Source of the DNA: Lachnospiraceae bacterium
GTDB lineage: Bacteria > Bacillota > Clostridia > Lachnospirales > Lachnospiraceae
DNA: 64,000 nt
NCBI GenBank assembly: GCA_017553035.1
Contig: JAFZNE010000092.1
Span: forward strand, 52,460-116,459
Reading direction: 5' to 3'
Shown: positions 1-10,100 of the stretch, piece by piece
How the letters are laid out: every line of letters begins with the position of its first letter
Numbering within the stretch: position 1 is the first letter of the stretch
Notes under the pieces: model-generated
What the model saw: the letters and a program-made list of their open reading frames with translations, nothing else
What the model was told of the DNA's origin: nothing
Databases searched by the model: none
Program-made: the position numbers and the translations under genes

Positions 1-933
1 CTCACTTACGATGACCGCATCATATTTTATCCTCATCAGGAGATGTAGGGCTTCTTCGGGATCATATGTAATATCCGAGCCGATCTTATAACCGTAGATA
101 GCCTGTTGTCCGTGTAAGGCTACTTCTTTATCCTCGCCTATTACCAGCACCCGGAGCTTCTTTTCCAGTACAAATCTTCGTCCGCCGTCATCCTCGTCAT
201 CGGATTCAAGCATCCTGTCCTTGAATGTAGCACAGCCTACGGGTTTCTGGGAGATCAGAAGCGTAAACGTGCAACCCTCGCCTCTTTTGGCTCTGGCAGA
301 GAATTTTCCGCCCATCCTTCCGGCAATATATTTAATGATAAATACCGTCGTAGCATCTCTCGAAACATTCTCACCGGCTGCCCTTCCCGCAAGCGTGGCA
401 GCTACATCCTCCGGGAGTTCACCGCTTCCGTTATCACTGATGTCAAATCTCAGGAACATACTTCCCATCACGCCGGGCATACATGAAGCAGAAAAAGTCA
501 CCTTTCCCTTTTCCGTAACGTCCACAGCATGTTTGATAAGGCGTCTGAGCATCTTACCGACACGGGATTTATCTCCGAAAAAACGGCAGGGGATATTGTT
601 ATCAATATTGATCTCATTTTCTATCCCTTTAAGAGTCGTCTTCTTCTCTATGTTACGCCTGACATCAAGAACCACATCCTCAAAATCGTAGTCTTCATCG
701 GCTATTACCAGTTCATCGTTGCCGATCCTGACGATATCTATCAGGTCATTTGTCAGAAAAACCAGCATTTCCGTGGATCTGCGTATGTTTACTACATTAT
801 CGTGAAGCCCGGCATTCGCGTTCTCCTTCGATATCTGCTCAACATTCCCGATTATCGTATTGATCGGAATATGCAGATCCTTCTCCATCTGCGAAAGGTA
901 GTTGGATACAGCTAATCTGGTATTATTGTCCAT
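1..933 (-). CDS. Degenerate histidine-kinase-like protein with receiver domain (partial)
   Basis: The gene starts with ATG at 933 behind a GGGGGT ribosome binding site and runs off the left edge, so only 311 residues are visible. Residues ~10-70 look like a HisKA helical hairpin, but the position of the phospho-acceptor His (five before P23) is Lys18. A GHKL ATPase-like domain follows. Its G1 motif is intact (DNGSG, 167-171), but the N-box Asn is His135 and no GLGL box is seen. From about residue 260 a receiver-like fold begins. There is no signal peptide or membrane segment, so it is probably cytosolic. It lies downstream of a stand-alone cheY. It may be a pseudokinase scaffold or ATP-sensing partner rather than an active kinase. 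The reading frame is intact, so it is not an obvious pseudogene. Confidence 0.75.
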   Translation of the reverse strand, partial: MDNNTRLAVSNYLSQMEKDLHIPINTIIGNVEQISKENANAGLHDNVVNIRRSTEMLVFLTNDLIDIVRIGNDELVIADEDYDFEDVVLDVRRNIEKKTTLKGIENEINIDNNIPCRFFGDKSRVGKMLRRLIKHAVDVTEKGKVTFSASCMPGVMGSMFLRFDISDNGSGELPEDVAATLAGRAAGENVSRDATTVFIIKYIAGRMGGKFSARAKRGEGCTFTLLISQKPVGCATFKDRMLESDDEDDGGRRFVLEKKLRVLVIGEDKEVALHGQQAIYGYKIGSDITYDPEEALHLLMRIKYDAVIVSE

Positions 934-1037
934 ATTGACCCCCATATACATATGCTTCGGCTGTAAATGTTCCACACTTTCCTATTTTACTATAATCTCA
1001 TGCAAGAGTCAAACGCGCGTTCGCGATCCAAAGTTAG

Positions 1038-1058
1038 CTGAGGGCATTCGTTTATCGC
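1038..1058. repeat. Dispersed intergenic repeat, copy A
   Basis: This 21-base stretch matches 57032-57052 with two differences at most (CTGAGGGCATTCG followed by Y-TTATCGC). Both copies sit in intergenic DNA a few bases from the T-run of a minus-strand terminator. They appear to be edges of a hairpin-rich dispersed element. Confidence 0.6.
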
Positions 1059-1066
1059 GTGAGAAA

Positions 1067-1094
1067 GGGCCGTCGCAGTTGCCTGCGGCGGCCC
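1067..1094 (-). terminator. Intrinsic terminator after cheY
   Basis: Two 12-base GC-rich arms (1067-1078 and 1083-1094, one G-U pair) enclose a 4-base loop. On the minus strand the stem is followed by a CTTTCTC stretch. It lies 28 bases past the cheY stop and separates cheY from the kinase-like gene, although the T-run is poor. Confidence 0.6.
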
Positions 1095-1122
1095 CGTAAT
1101 ATTCCATGATTATTATACCGTA

Positions 1123-1485
1123 TCAACCGATAACCTTCTTGATCGCTTCGATAACACGGTCTGCCTGGAAAGGCTTAACAATGAAGTCCTTGGCACCGGA
1201 CTGGATAGACTCGATAACCATGGCCTGCTGTCCCATTGCGGAGCACATGATGGCTACTGCACCGGGATCTGCTTCCTTGATCTTCTTCAGTGCCTGAATA
1301 CCGTCCATCTCGGGCATGGTAATGTCAAGCATAACAAGATCGGGCTTAACTTCGGCATACTTCGCAACGGCTATCGCACCGTTCTCTGCTTCGCCGGCAA
1401 CCTCGTATCCGTTCTTGGTAAGTATATCCTTGATCATCATTCGCATGAAAGCCGCATCATCACAAACAAGTACTCTCTTTGCCAT
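1123..1485 (-). CDS. cheY: CheY-type single-domain response regulator
   Basis: This 120-residue protein is a single receiver domain. Acidic residues D9 and D10, phospho-acceptor D54, S82 and K104 (in KPF) are all in place, so it should be phosphorylated normally. I chose the start at 1485 (MAKRV) because AGGAGA lies 7 bases upstream; an in-frame ATG at 1503 lacks a ribosome binding site. There is no output domain, so it should act by protein contact, as CheY does at the flagellar switch or in a phosphorelay. It has its own strong promoter and a terminator, so it is probably monocistronic. A second CheY-like protein is encoded at 30133. Which one serves the flagellar switch cannot be told from sequence. 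Confidence 0.9.
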   Translation of the reverse strand: MAKRVLVCDDAAFMRMMIKDILTKNGYEVAGEAENGAIAVAKYAEVKPDLVMLDITMPEMDGIQALKKIKEADPGAVAIMCSAMGQQAMVIESIQSGAKDFIVKPFQADRVIEAIKKVIG

Positions 1486-1541
1486 AACTGTTCTCCTGTT
1501 CACCGTTTATATTCACATAATACTAAAACCAATCTGTTAAT

Positions 1542-1570
1542 AATATAACTTAGTCTTTGAGTTTTGTCAA
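1542..1570 (-). promoter_or_regulatory. Sigma-A promoter of cheY
   Basis: The minus strand carries TTGACA (complement of 1565-1570), a 17-base spacer and TATATT (complement of 1542-1547), about 55 bases upstream of the cheY start. The -35 box is a perfect consensus. Confidence 0.75.
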
Positions 1571-1619
1571 GTTTTATCTTGATATTCATGATAATCAGAT
1601 TTTTTCTTTTTTACTATGA

Positions 1620-2522
1620 TCATTTCTGCTTTTCGCTGTAGATCGCCTTCAGGTCATCGACCGAAAAAGTATAGCTTTCTCCGCAGAAATGGCAGTTTAC
1701 CTCTGCAGGCTTGTTATCGGCGATCATTTCCTCGAGATCAGAGCTTTCTATGCTCATGATAGCCTTGCGGACTCTTTCTTTACTGCAATTGCAATAAAAA
1801 CGTGCCGGTATCTTAGCATTTACGGTAAAATCCATATCCGCAAATATTCCGCGCATGATATCTTCCGGAGTCTGTCCCTGCGCAAGCATCGAGGTCACCG
1901 AAGATATCCCGTTTATGCTCTTCTCAAGCTTGTCTATGACTTCGTCCGGCGCAAAAGGCATGAGCTGGATAATAAATCCCCCCGCCTCAAGCACTTCACC
2001 CGAAGGCGCGGTGAGCACACCGAGCGCGACCGATGAAGGGACCTGTTCGGAATTGGCAAAATAATAGGTCAGATCCTGCGCGATCTCTCCGCTTACGAGC
2101 TCCGTCTGTCCCGAGAACGGCTCCTTGAGACCCATATCCTTGATCACAGTGAGCATGCCCGCTCCGAGCGCGTTTCCCACATCCAGCTTGCCGTCTTCCC
2201 TGAGAGGCATATCAACGTTCGGATTATTCACATAACCTTTGACATTGACACGTTCGGCTCCGTCCGAATCCTCGATCCCCGCGGTAACGGTGATCCCGCC
2301 TATCGGACCAGCGCATCCTATCTGCAGCGTAAGGACATCGGTATCGTTCTTCAGCATGGCGCCCATCAGTGCTCCCGCGGTCAGCAGCCTACCCAGCGCC
2401 GCCGTAGCAACGTTGGTCGTGTTATGTCTCTTTCTTGCCTCTTCCACGAGCTGCTTCGAGGTCATCGCAAATACCCTGACGCTCTCATCCGCAGCCGTTC
2501 CTCTGATAATATAATCTTCCAT
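1620..2522 (-). CDS. hslO: Hsp33 redox-regulated chaperone
   Basis: This 300-residue cytosolic protein matches Hsp33 throughout. The N-terminal chaperone domain carries the typical ATAALGRLLTAGALMGAMLK segment near residues 39-58. The C-terminal redox switch has the four zinc-binding cysteines as CxC (C244, C246) and CxxC (C277, C280). Oxidation of these cysteines releases zinc and activates holdase activity against unfolding proteins. The length is normal for the family. The start has a GGGGAA ribosome binding site. It lies in the same direction as, and 68 bases downstream of, the methyltransferase gene, so co-transcription is possible. Confidence 0.95.
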   Translation of the reverse strand: MEDYIIRGTAADESVRVFAMTSKQLVEEARKRHNTTNVATAALGRLLTAGALMGAMLKNDTDVLTLQIGCAGPIGGITVTAGIEDSDGAERVNVKGYVNNPNVDMPLREDGKLDVGNALGAGMLTVIKDMGLKEPFSGQTELVSGEIAQDLTYYFANSEQVPSSVALGVLTAPSGEVLEAGGFIIQLMPFAPDEVIDKLEKSINGISSVTSMLAQGQTPEDIMRGIFADMDFTVNAKIPARFYCNCSKERVRKAIMSIESSDLEEMIADNKPAEVNCHFCGESYTFSVDDLKAIYSEKQK

Positions 2523-2590
2523 GACTTATATTCCCCTTTTTATGGCAAACTGCCACATTTATCTATATTTACTATAGAAATATCTGTTTT

Positions 2591-3361
2591 TTATTTACGG
2601 GCACGTTCAGCCGGCCTGTGCTTGCGACCCGTGAAATATACCCTTTCATCATTTTCCGAACCGTTTCTTTCCGTAAACGCCCTGTAGCATTTTATATCCT
2701 TAAATCCGGCTTCTTTCAGGGCATTTTTGACATTTGCAAGCGGATAAGCTCTTTGAAAATGAGTTTCCGTAAATCGTTCGAACAATTCCGGTTCTTTCTC
2801 ATGAAAGATCGTCAGGTCGAAGCGGTTCTTCAATGTGCGCGGATTAAACTCGTTTTCCCAGATCAGGCTTCCGTTATCCCTGTTGTCGCAGATAACCCCG
2901 TCCGCAAGTACATCCCGGTAATAGTGCATAGTATTCATATCGAAAACGAATACTCCGTCATAATCAAGATAATTCATGGCAAGCCTGAACACCTTCATCA
3001 TATCCGCAGGTGTCAGGATATAATTCATGCCGTCGCAAATGCAGACGATCCCGGCAACCGTTCCGTACAATTCAAACGATCTCATGTCCTGCTGAAGATA
3101 CAAAATGCTTTCGTCTCCGGGATTTTCCCGCGACCGCGCTATCTGAAGCATATCAGCCGAAACATCTATGCCGATCGGATCATAGCCCATCATTTTAAGT
3201 CTTCTGGTGATCTTGCCCGTTCCGCATGCCAGGTCGCAGACAATGCCATTTTCGATCCCGTTCTTTACAAGCAGTTTATGAACATATCCGGCCCATTCAT
3301 CATAGGGCACATTGTCCATGAACTCGTCGTATACACCGGCAAATCCCGTGTATTGTTCCAT
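2591..3361 (-). CDS. Class I SAM-dependent methyltransferase
   Basis: This 256-residue cytosolic protein is a Rossmann-fold methyltransferase. Motif I reads LACGTGKIT near residues 44-52 and is followed by an acidic strand end (GIDVSADML), both typical of SAM binding. The N-terminal start (YTGFAGVYDEFMDNVPYDEW) is common in small Clostridia methyltransferases of unknown substrate. It begins 19 bases after the addA stop and is probably the last gene of the uvrC-addB-addA transcript. Nothing in the sequence indicates the substrate. Confidence 0.85.
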   Translation of the reverse strand: MEQYTGFAGVYDEFMDNVPYDEWAGYVHKLLVKNGIENGIVCDLACGTGKITRRLKMMGYDPIGIDVSADMLQIARSRENPGDESILYLQQDMRSFELYGTVAGIVCICDGMNYILTPADMMKVFRLAMNYLDYDGVFVFDMNTMHYYRDVLADGVICDNRDNGSLIWENEFNPRTLKNRFDLTIFHEKEPELFERFTETHFQRAYPLANVKNALKEAGFKDIKCYRAFTERNGSENDERVYFTGRKHRPAERARK

Positions 3362-3380
3362 TCTCAGTTACCGGTCCCTT

Positions 3381-6300
3381 TCATAAGATGATGCTCTTTC
3401 CGAGAGCAAATGAATAAAGGATCTTTTCCTTCACGTCTTTGTTAAGTATTCTCGAAGCCGCCTGCGCGTACAGCTCAAGCTGTCTGTGATAACGCTTTAC
3501 AAGCTCGTCCGCTTCATCCGCATCCACAATATCGGTCTTATAGTCGAGAATGACCATCCCGTCATCCTCTTCAAACATACAGTCTATGATACCCTGTACC
3601 GGTATCAGTTCGCTGCGTCCGCGGTATCTGTCCGGATCGATCATGCAGGCTTCGATCCCGAGCATGAACTGCTGCTCTCTGAAAAGCCTGCCCTGCCTTT
3701 CGGCCTTGAGCATCCTCCCACACAGTTCTGTGTCGAGAAATGCCGCAAACATGTTCTCATTGAGTTCCGCCCGTTCATTGCTGCTGATTATACCATAACA
3801 ACCGCATCTGTCGCAAGCCTCGTTGTTCTCCAGCCCCGCCATGCCGTTCAGGAAATGTATTACCTCGTCCGTCCCCCGAAGATCAAACGGGATAAACTGC
3901 ATAACCTTATGGTACAAAGTTCCGCGTTCCGCTCCGGTAAGACGTGAGACAAATCCTTCACCTGCCGCCGGGCTCCTGTACTCGCCCGCAGTCCGGCCGA
4001 TATATTCTCCCTCATCCCGGTTCGTATGTTCACCCATGCTTCCCTTACCGGTCTCACTTGCGGTCCGGACAGGACGGCCGGTGCTTCCGCGCCAGGGTGT
4101 TTCCACGCCTTCCTCTTCCATTCCGGCGTGTTTGATATCGGAAACCGACAGCTTGATGGGCAGAGCCTCCCTCGGATCCTTCTCATAACAATAATCCAGC
4201 AATTCACATATTTCCGGTGCCTCTTTGCAGGCGGCGGGATCCGATCCTATCCGTTCAAGGCCTCTCCTCCGCTCTGTCCGCAGCTTCTTAACGATCTCGG
4301 TATCTTCAGGCTCCACACGCCTTTCCTCGATCAGAAAATCCTTCTCGTTGATCAATGCTGCGGGATACAGCACGTCCATATATGACCTTACCGATGCGAT
4401 GTACGAATCATCGAACCTGTCTTCGGCAGTCTGTGCTGCCGTAATATAATCCTCTTCTTTCTTTCCTTTGCTCCCGGGGACCCCGACGACGATCAGTTTC
4501 TGCATCGCTCTGGTCATCGCAACATAAAGAAGACGTAATTCCTCTCCGATTGTATCAGTCTCGATACCGTCTGCCGCAAGCATACGTCTTACCGTGTTAT
4601 ACTTCACTCTTTTATCAAGACTTACACATTTTGAAGCGATCCCATAGTCCGGACTGATTATCACTTCCCGGGTCGTGTCCTGTAAATTGAACTGTTTCAA
4701 AGCATTGGCCAAAATTACCACCGGAAATTCCAGTCCCTTGCTCTTATGTATGGTCATGATCCGCACCGAATCGGAAGCTTCGGCGCTTACGGCTTCTTCA
4801 AGATCATCTTTCGCACGGGTGATCTCCTCGATATACCCCACAAAATCAAACAACCCCGAGTATGAGCTTTTTTCAAATTGCGAGGCATATTCCAGAAGCA
4901 GGTCAAGGTTGGATGCCCGCGTCTGTCCCGACGGGAGCGCGGTACAATACAGATAGAACCCCGTTCTCTCATATATCGAAAATATGATCTTGTCCAGGTC
5001 TCTGGTCAGGTTCATTTTTCGTATATCGGAATATAATTTAAGAAAATGTGCGCATTTATCCTTTACTGCGGCCTGTGTTCCATTTTCTGCGTATGCTTTT
5101 ACACATTGCCAGAACGGGACCGCAAACCCGCCGAATATCCTGACACATGCAAGTTCATCATCGGTTAATCCGCCTATTACCGAACGAAGTACCGATGCAA
5201 GCGGAATATCCTGATACGGATTATCAAGCAGCCTCAGGAAATTCACGATCACGGATATTTCATATGAACCCAGAAATCCCGATCCCGAGTCGGTAAATGC
5301 AGGAATTCCGAGATTTTCAAGTTCCTCTTTGTAAAACTCGTCGGATCCGCTGGTACTCCGCAGAAGTATAACAATATCTCCGCAGCGTATGTCCCTTAGT
5401 CCCTCTTTTTTGTCACGGATCTTATATCCGGAATCAAACAGTTTTTTGATCCTTTGAGCGGTAACCTTCGCGCATACCTGAACGGAGGTATATTCTTCGT
5501 AGCTCTCCTCCTGTGCTTCGCCTTCGGGGTCGTCATTCCCGGGCGCCCGGGCTATAAGTATCTCTGTAATATCCTCTCCCGTCCCGGTACTGTCCCCCGC
5601 CAGGCCCTTTACAAGCTCTGCGCCTTTGTCGTATTCAACTTTGCCGAAGCTTTCATGCATGCAAAGCCTGAAGACATCATTGACGCTGTCAATGACTTCT
5701 TTGCTGCTTCTGTAATTATATCCCAGACGGATCAGTTCCCCGTCGGCGGGATTTTCCGTATATCTTGCGGCGCGATCTATGAACAGCTCCGGTTTGGCCA
5801 TCCTGAACTTGTAGATGCTTTGTTTGACATCTCCGACCATAAAGGTATAGGGACTGGCTCCGGGCGCACCCGCGATGATCTCCGCTATCTGTTCCTGCAC
5901 GGCATCACTGTCCTGGTATTCGTCGATAAAAATATCATGGAACCTGTTCCTTAATTCCAGCGCCGCTTCCGTGGGAACGATCCTGCCATCCGCATCTTTT
6001 CCGGCAAGTATTTCAAGCGTAAAATGTGAAATGTCCGAAAATTCAAATACGTTCTTTTCTTTCTTCTGTGCAGCCAGTTTATCGAGATACTTTTCGGTGA
6101 GCCCGACCAGCGCGATCATTGGTGCTGCGGCATCAGAGCAGGCTTGCGCCATGCTTTCCTCCGAATCAGAAAACCATTTATCCCTTATCTTTTTGGTTAT
6201 GATATCCTTGTATGTATCTCTTGCGTTCTTGATCGTATCTTTGATCTCATCCGGAAATGAAGAAAGGGTCAGTCTGTCAAAAGAAACCGTCTCGATCTTC

Positions 6301-7148
6301 GCACGTAATTTATCGTATTCACTGCTTCTGCGCAGATCATCGATCATCCCGGCCTCAGATATCAGGATATCTGCTGCCTTCTTTATCTTTTCTTCTTCCT
6401 TGGCGGTTGCCGTACCGGCGATCCGGTTCAGTTCGTTCTGAGCGGCAGTGACCGCTTTTGAAGAAAGCTGAGCCGCTTCGGTCAGCCGGCGCATTGCCAG
6501 TTGTGTGATCCGCGCCCTCCATGCGGGCCTGAGTTCAGATTTTCCGATATCTTCCAGGGCATCGGCCCTCAGTTCTTCAAGCCACTCTTTCGGCCAGGCC
6601 TGTGCATATGCAGCCTTTGAAAGACTGTCCACGAGGTCGCTTATCTTATCATCATTCCGTATCCCGCAAAAACTCTCTACCAGTAACATAAAATCCGGAT
6701 CCGCCGAAGAATATTCTTCCTCGAGAAGCTCGTCCATCACTCTTTTTCTCAGAAGCGCGATCTCTGCATTATCGGCGATCCTGAATGCCGGATCGATATC
6801 CGTTCTGTAGAAGAATTCCCTTACGACCGAATTACAGAAACTGTCTATGGTCGTGATCATCGCATTCTGCAGGAGCATCTGCTGCCGCAGTAGTCTTTTG
6901 TTGCCGGGATCTTTTTCTATCATTTCGGAAAGCCTTGTGCTCAGCTTCTCGCGCATATTCGCCGCGGCATCCCTCGTAAATGTAACGATCAAAAGGCTGT
7001 CCACATCGATATCCGCGGTGATGAGCCCGATAACGCGTTCGATCATCACGGTCGTTTTTCCTGCCCCGGCGGCAGCGGAAACAAGCAGGTTTTTCTTCCT
7101 GCTTTCTATGATCGCAAGCTGTTCCTCACTCCACGAAACCTCAGCCAT
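3381..7148 (-). CDS. addA: AddAB helicase-nuclease subunit A
   Basis: This 1255-residue protein is the AddA subunit, which pairs with AddB to process double-strand breaks for RecA and to degrade foreign linear DNA. It has a UvrD-like superfamily 1 helicase core with Walker A (AAAGAGKTT) near residue 25, an EYQDSD Walker B-like motif and the GEELRLLYVAMTRA motif. A C-terminal RecB-type nuclease follows, with the catalytic series ending in LDYKTD. Between helicase and nuclease (roughly residues 985-1045) is a low-complexity, Gly/Glu/Arg-rich stretch with loose GEY/GR repeats, probably a flexible linker specific to this lineage. GGGGAGG precedes the ATG. It starts 23 bases after addB. Confidence 0.96.
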   Translation of the reverse strand: MAEVSWSEEQLAIIESRKKNLLVSAAAGAGKTTVMIERVIGLITADIDVDSLLIVTFTRDAAANMREKLSTRLSEMIEKDPGNKRLLRQQMLLQNAMITTIDSFCNSVVREFFYRTDIDPAFRIADNAEIALLRKRVMDELLEEEYSSADPDFMLLVESFCGIRNDDKISDLVDSLSKAAYAQAWPKEWLEELRADALEDIGKSELRPAWRARITQLAMRRLTEAAQLSSKAVTAAQNELNRIAGTATAKEEEKIKKAADILISEAGMIDDLRRSSEYDKLRAKIETVSFDRLTLSSFPDEIKDTIKNARDTYKDIITKKIRDKWFSDSEESMAQACSDAAAPMIALVGLTEKYLDKLAAQKKEKNVFEFSDISHFTLEILAGKDADGRIVPTEAALELRNRFHDIFIDEYQDSDAVQEQIAEIIAGAPGASPYTFMVGDVKQSIYKFRMAKPELFIDRAARYTENPADGELIRLGYNYRSSKEVIDSVNDVFRLCMHESFGKVEYDKGAELVKGLAGDSTGTGEDITEILIARAPGNDDPEGEAQEESYEEYTSVQVCAKVTAQRIKKLFDSGYKIRDKKEGLRDIRCGDIVILLRSTSGSDEFYKEELENLGIPAFTDSGSGFLGSYEISVIVNFLRLLDNPYQDIPLASVLRSVIGGLTDDELACVRIFGGFAVPFWQCVKAYAENGTQAAVKDKCAHFLKLYSDIRKMNLTRDLDKIIFSIYERTGFYLYCTALPSGQTRASNLDLLLEYASQFEKSSYSGLFDFVGYIEEITRAKDDLEEAVSAEASDSVRIMTIHKSKGLEFPVVILANALKQFNLQDTTREVIISPDYGIASKCVSLDKRVKYNTVRRMLAADGIETDTIGEELRLLYVAMTRAMQKLIVVGVPGSKGKKEEDYITAAQTAEDRFDDSYIASVRSYMDVLYPAALINEKDFLIEERRVEPEDTEIVKKLRTERRRGLERIGSDPAACKEAPEICELLDYCYEKDPREALPIKLSVSDIKHAGMEEEGVETPWRGSTGRPVRTASETGKGSMGEHTNRDEGEYIGRTAGEYRSPAAGEGFVSRLTGAERGTLYHKVMQFIPFDLRGTDEVIHFLNGMAGLENNEACDRCGCYGIISSNERAELNENMFAAFLDTELCGRMLKAERQGRLFREQQFMLGIEACMIDPDRYRGRSELIPVQGIIDCMFEEDDGMVILDYKTDIVDADEADELVKRYHRQLELYAQAASRILNKDVKEKILYSFALGKSIIL

Positions 7149-7171
7149 ATCAAGCCTCCCCGAATATCTGC

Positions 7172-10100
7172 CTAATCTGCGGGATATTCCTTATTGATCA
7201 TCTTTTCCCACAGTACATCTTCATTGCCTTTATTACCGGATATCTGCCTGTAACGGTATCCGAGTCTGTATTCAAAACCACATACAGATCTGTACGGACA
7301 ATATGTGCAGGCATTGATTTTGCCGTCCGCGCAGGGATTGATACTTGTTTTGCCTTTCAGTATCTTCTGTGCATTATGACGCATCAATCCTACCGCATAT
7401 TCTCCGGCATCGGTAAATTGCTCCCGTGTGAGGAGATCGCTGTTCGAATCGAACCCTCCGCTGACTTTGTTTTTTACGGAAATAATGTCGGAAGCATACC
7501 CGCCCACGGGGTTGCCCGCATCATCGATCAATCCTGTGTCGGAAGCCCTTAAGCTTGTGCTTTCCTCATCCGAAGGCCCTTTCAGCTTCAGTTCGGAAAT
7601 GATCGCCGCTTCCGCATTATCCGATCTGTCTCCGTTAATGATCGGGTCATCGATGTTATAATAGTATACGCCCGAAGTGAACGGTTCGCTTCCCGTCCGC
7701 TCCCGCACCAGTTTCTCCGCCCGGTTCATATACACTGCCAGCTGTATCTGCAGCCCGTTGTACAGACGTACAAGATCAAACTGCTTTTTACCGGATTTAT
7801 AATCGATTATCCTTACGTATTTTTTGCCTCCGGCCTCGGATACATCAATCCTGTCGATCTTTCCGACCATATCCATAAAACTGTCCGCGGTCCTGAAACT
7901 CTCCTCGAAATACTCCGGTTCGAAACTGCCGCCCCGAACCTGGTGATCAAGTACCTGTACGGTCCTTGCGAGCACTCTTTGGGCTCTTGTCCTGATGTAC
8001 TGATTTCTGCGGCTGCTGCCTATGATCTCGTCATATTCGGCGACTGCCCCATCCAATGCGGCATTCATCACTTCTTCCCGGATCTCGGGAGTTGTTTCAT
8101 GCCATTTTATCCCGCGCCTTTTCAACTCCCGGCCGTACAATTCCACCGCTTTATGGTAGATATTGCCCATTTCCGCGGCTCCCACCTTGAATTCGGTCCT
8201 TTCTTCAAGCTGCAGTCCGTATCTTAAAAAATGCGAATATGCGCATTCCGCATATTTTTCTAACATTGTAACGCTGCCGTTAAGGACTTTTCCGTACAGT
8301 CCCTCGGCATTGTTTTCGGTTATGGAAGAATCCGATCTGCTCTCAAATGCCGCTTTCAGCATCATTGCAAATTCTTCCGGACTTCTCTGCGCGATCACGG
8401 CACATATCGCACGCTCGGCGACAGAAAGCTTGTCGATGTCACGATCCCTTACGATCCCCGCAACTGTGTGCCGACCGCGGTCACTTTCCACCAGCATCTC
8501 GGTGTCGTTTCTGAATACGTCTTTTATTTTCAGTTCCGGGAATATCTTCATTATTTCCGAGAAGATATATGATCTGTGAGCAGGTTTTTTATCGGACGTC
8601 ATCCTGTGATATGTCAGCGTGAGCTGCTTCATCGGACGTGTCATGTTCAGATAAAGATAAAACTCCTGGAGATATGAACTTCGCATGCCTACAGGCGAAA
8701 GCTCTATATCATTCTCTTCAAAAAGCATCCTGTCCGCATATGACAACAGTCCCTGGTCTCCCTGTGTTCTCGGAACAAGACCGTCGTTGACCCCGATAAA
8801 AAACAATGCTTTAACGACCCCCAGTCTGGTCCTCTCCATATCACCGATCACTATCTGGTCACTTTCCTGCGGTATCAGCGCCAGCTTGGCTTCCTTAAAA
8901 CCTGTATCCAGTATTTCAGCGAATTCCCTGAGACTGATCAGATCGTCACCGAGAAGCTTCTCAATACGTTCAAGCACGTCACCGATGATCCCGTATAATT
9001 GTCCGGCTTCAAGTGCTTCAAGCCTTACTGCGGGCTCTGCCGAATCTTTTCCGGCGTTCTCCCTATCAGAGAGCTGTTCTTCTATGTTGAGGCTTTCCAT
9101 TATCCGCCTGAGAATATTGACTCTTTCACGTACGGTGATCTTGCCCTCAAGCTCCAGCGCCGGCCCGATCAACATCGTTACGACCCGTTTTCGCAGATCG
9201 TTGAGCCTGTTCAGGTCCGGTCTGTACTTTGTCCGATAGCTTTTGGTCCATTCTTTATCCCAGAAGCCCGTACCCTTCGAAACCTTGGCGACACAGTAGT
9301 TTTCCAATGCCGCCGCCTCATCTCCGGCGAAGCCCGAAAGGGAAGATTTGGCAAATCGTAAGACATCCGATTTGTCGAATCCGTTTAGAGCCGCCATGAT
9401 GACCGAACGCAGCAATTCAACAGGTTCTGTCCCGATAATGCTCTTTTTGATATCCATAAAATACGGTATACCGGCACGTGTGAATTCTCTTGAGATCACT
9501 CCCTCATATGAAGCCAGATCACCCGTTATCACCGCTATTTCACCGTATCTGTACCCGGATCCGGCCCCGGTAAGTTCTTTGATCTTGCCGATGATATACC
9601 TTACTTCCGCCGTCGGATTTTCGCACGAAGCAAGATTTATTCCCCGGTGATCCCCGCATTGTCTGACGGGTCTTCTGAAAATATTACGTTCAAGTGCGGC
9701 AAGTGCCGGACTGTCCTTGAATCTGTACGGAACAGTTTCCTCCATGATCTCGGTTACAACCTTGCTGCCGTTTTTCTCTGCTATCCGTGTCAGTTTGCCG
9801 ATAGTGATGCCGCTGAGTTCAAACAGTGAATCATGAGTTTCAGCCTCAGATGCGGCATTGATGCCTGTTGTAAGACTCACATAAACATCCGAGGCAAGTG
9901 AAAGCAGCTGCTCGATACACCGCAGCTGTATTACGGTGAAACCGGTAAAACCGTCAAAAACCAGCACCGAATCCCTGAGAAGCTTTGATCCCGGTGCCTT
10001 TTCGATCAATAATCCGAGCAGTTCCTCATTCATGATGAAGCGGTCTTTGATAAAATCCTGAAATCCATGGTATATCAGCTGTATATCAGCCAGTTTTGAC

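Noticed and set aside
3823-4207. Several open frames on both strands within addA near the linker region
   Set aside because: They lie inside the addA coding sequence, have no ribosome binding sites and show low-complexity compositions typical of shadow frames.
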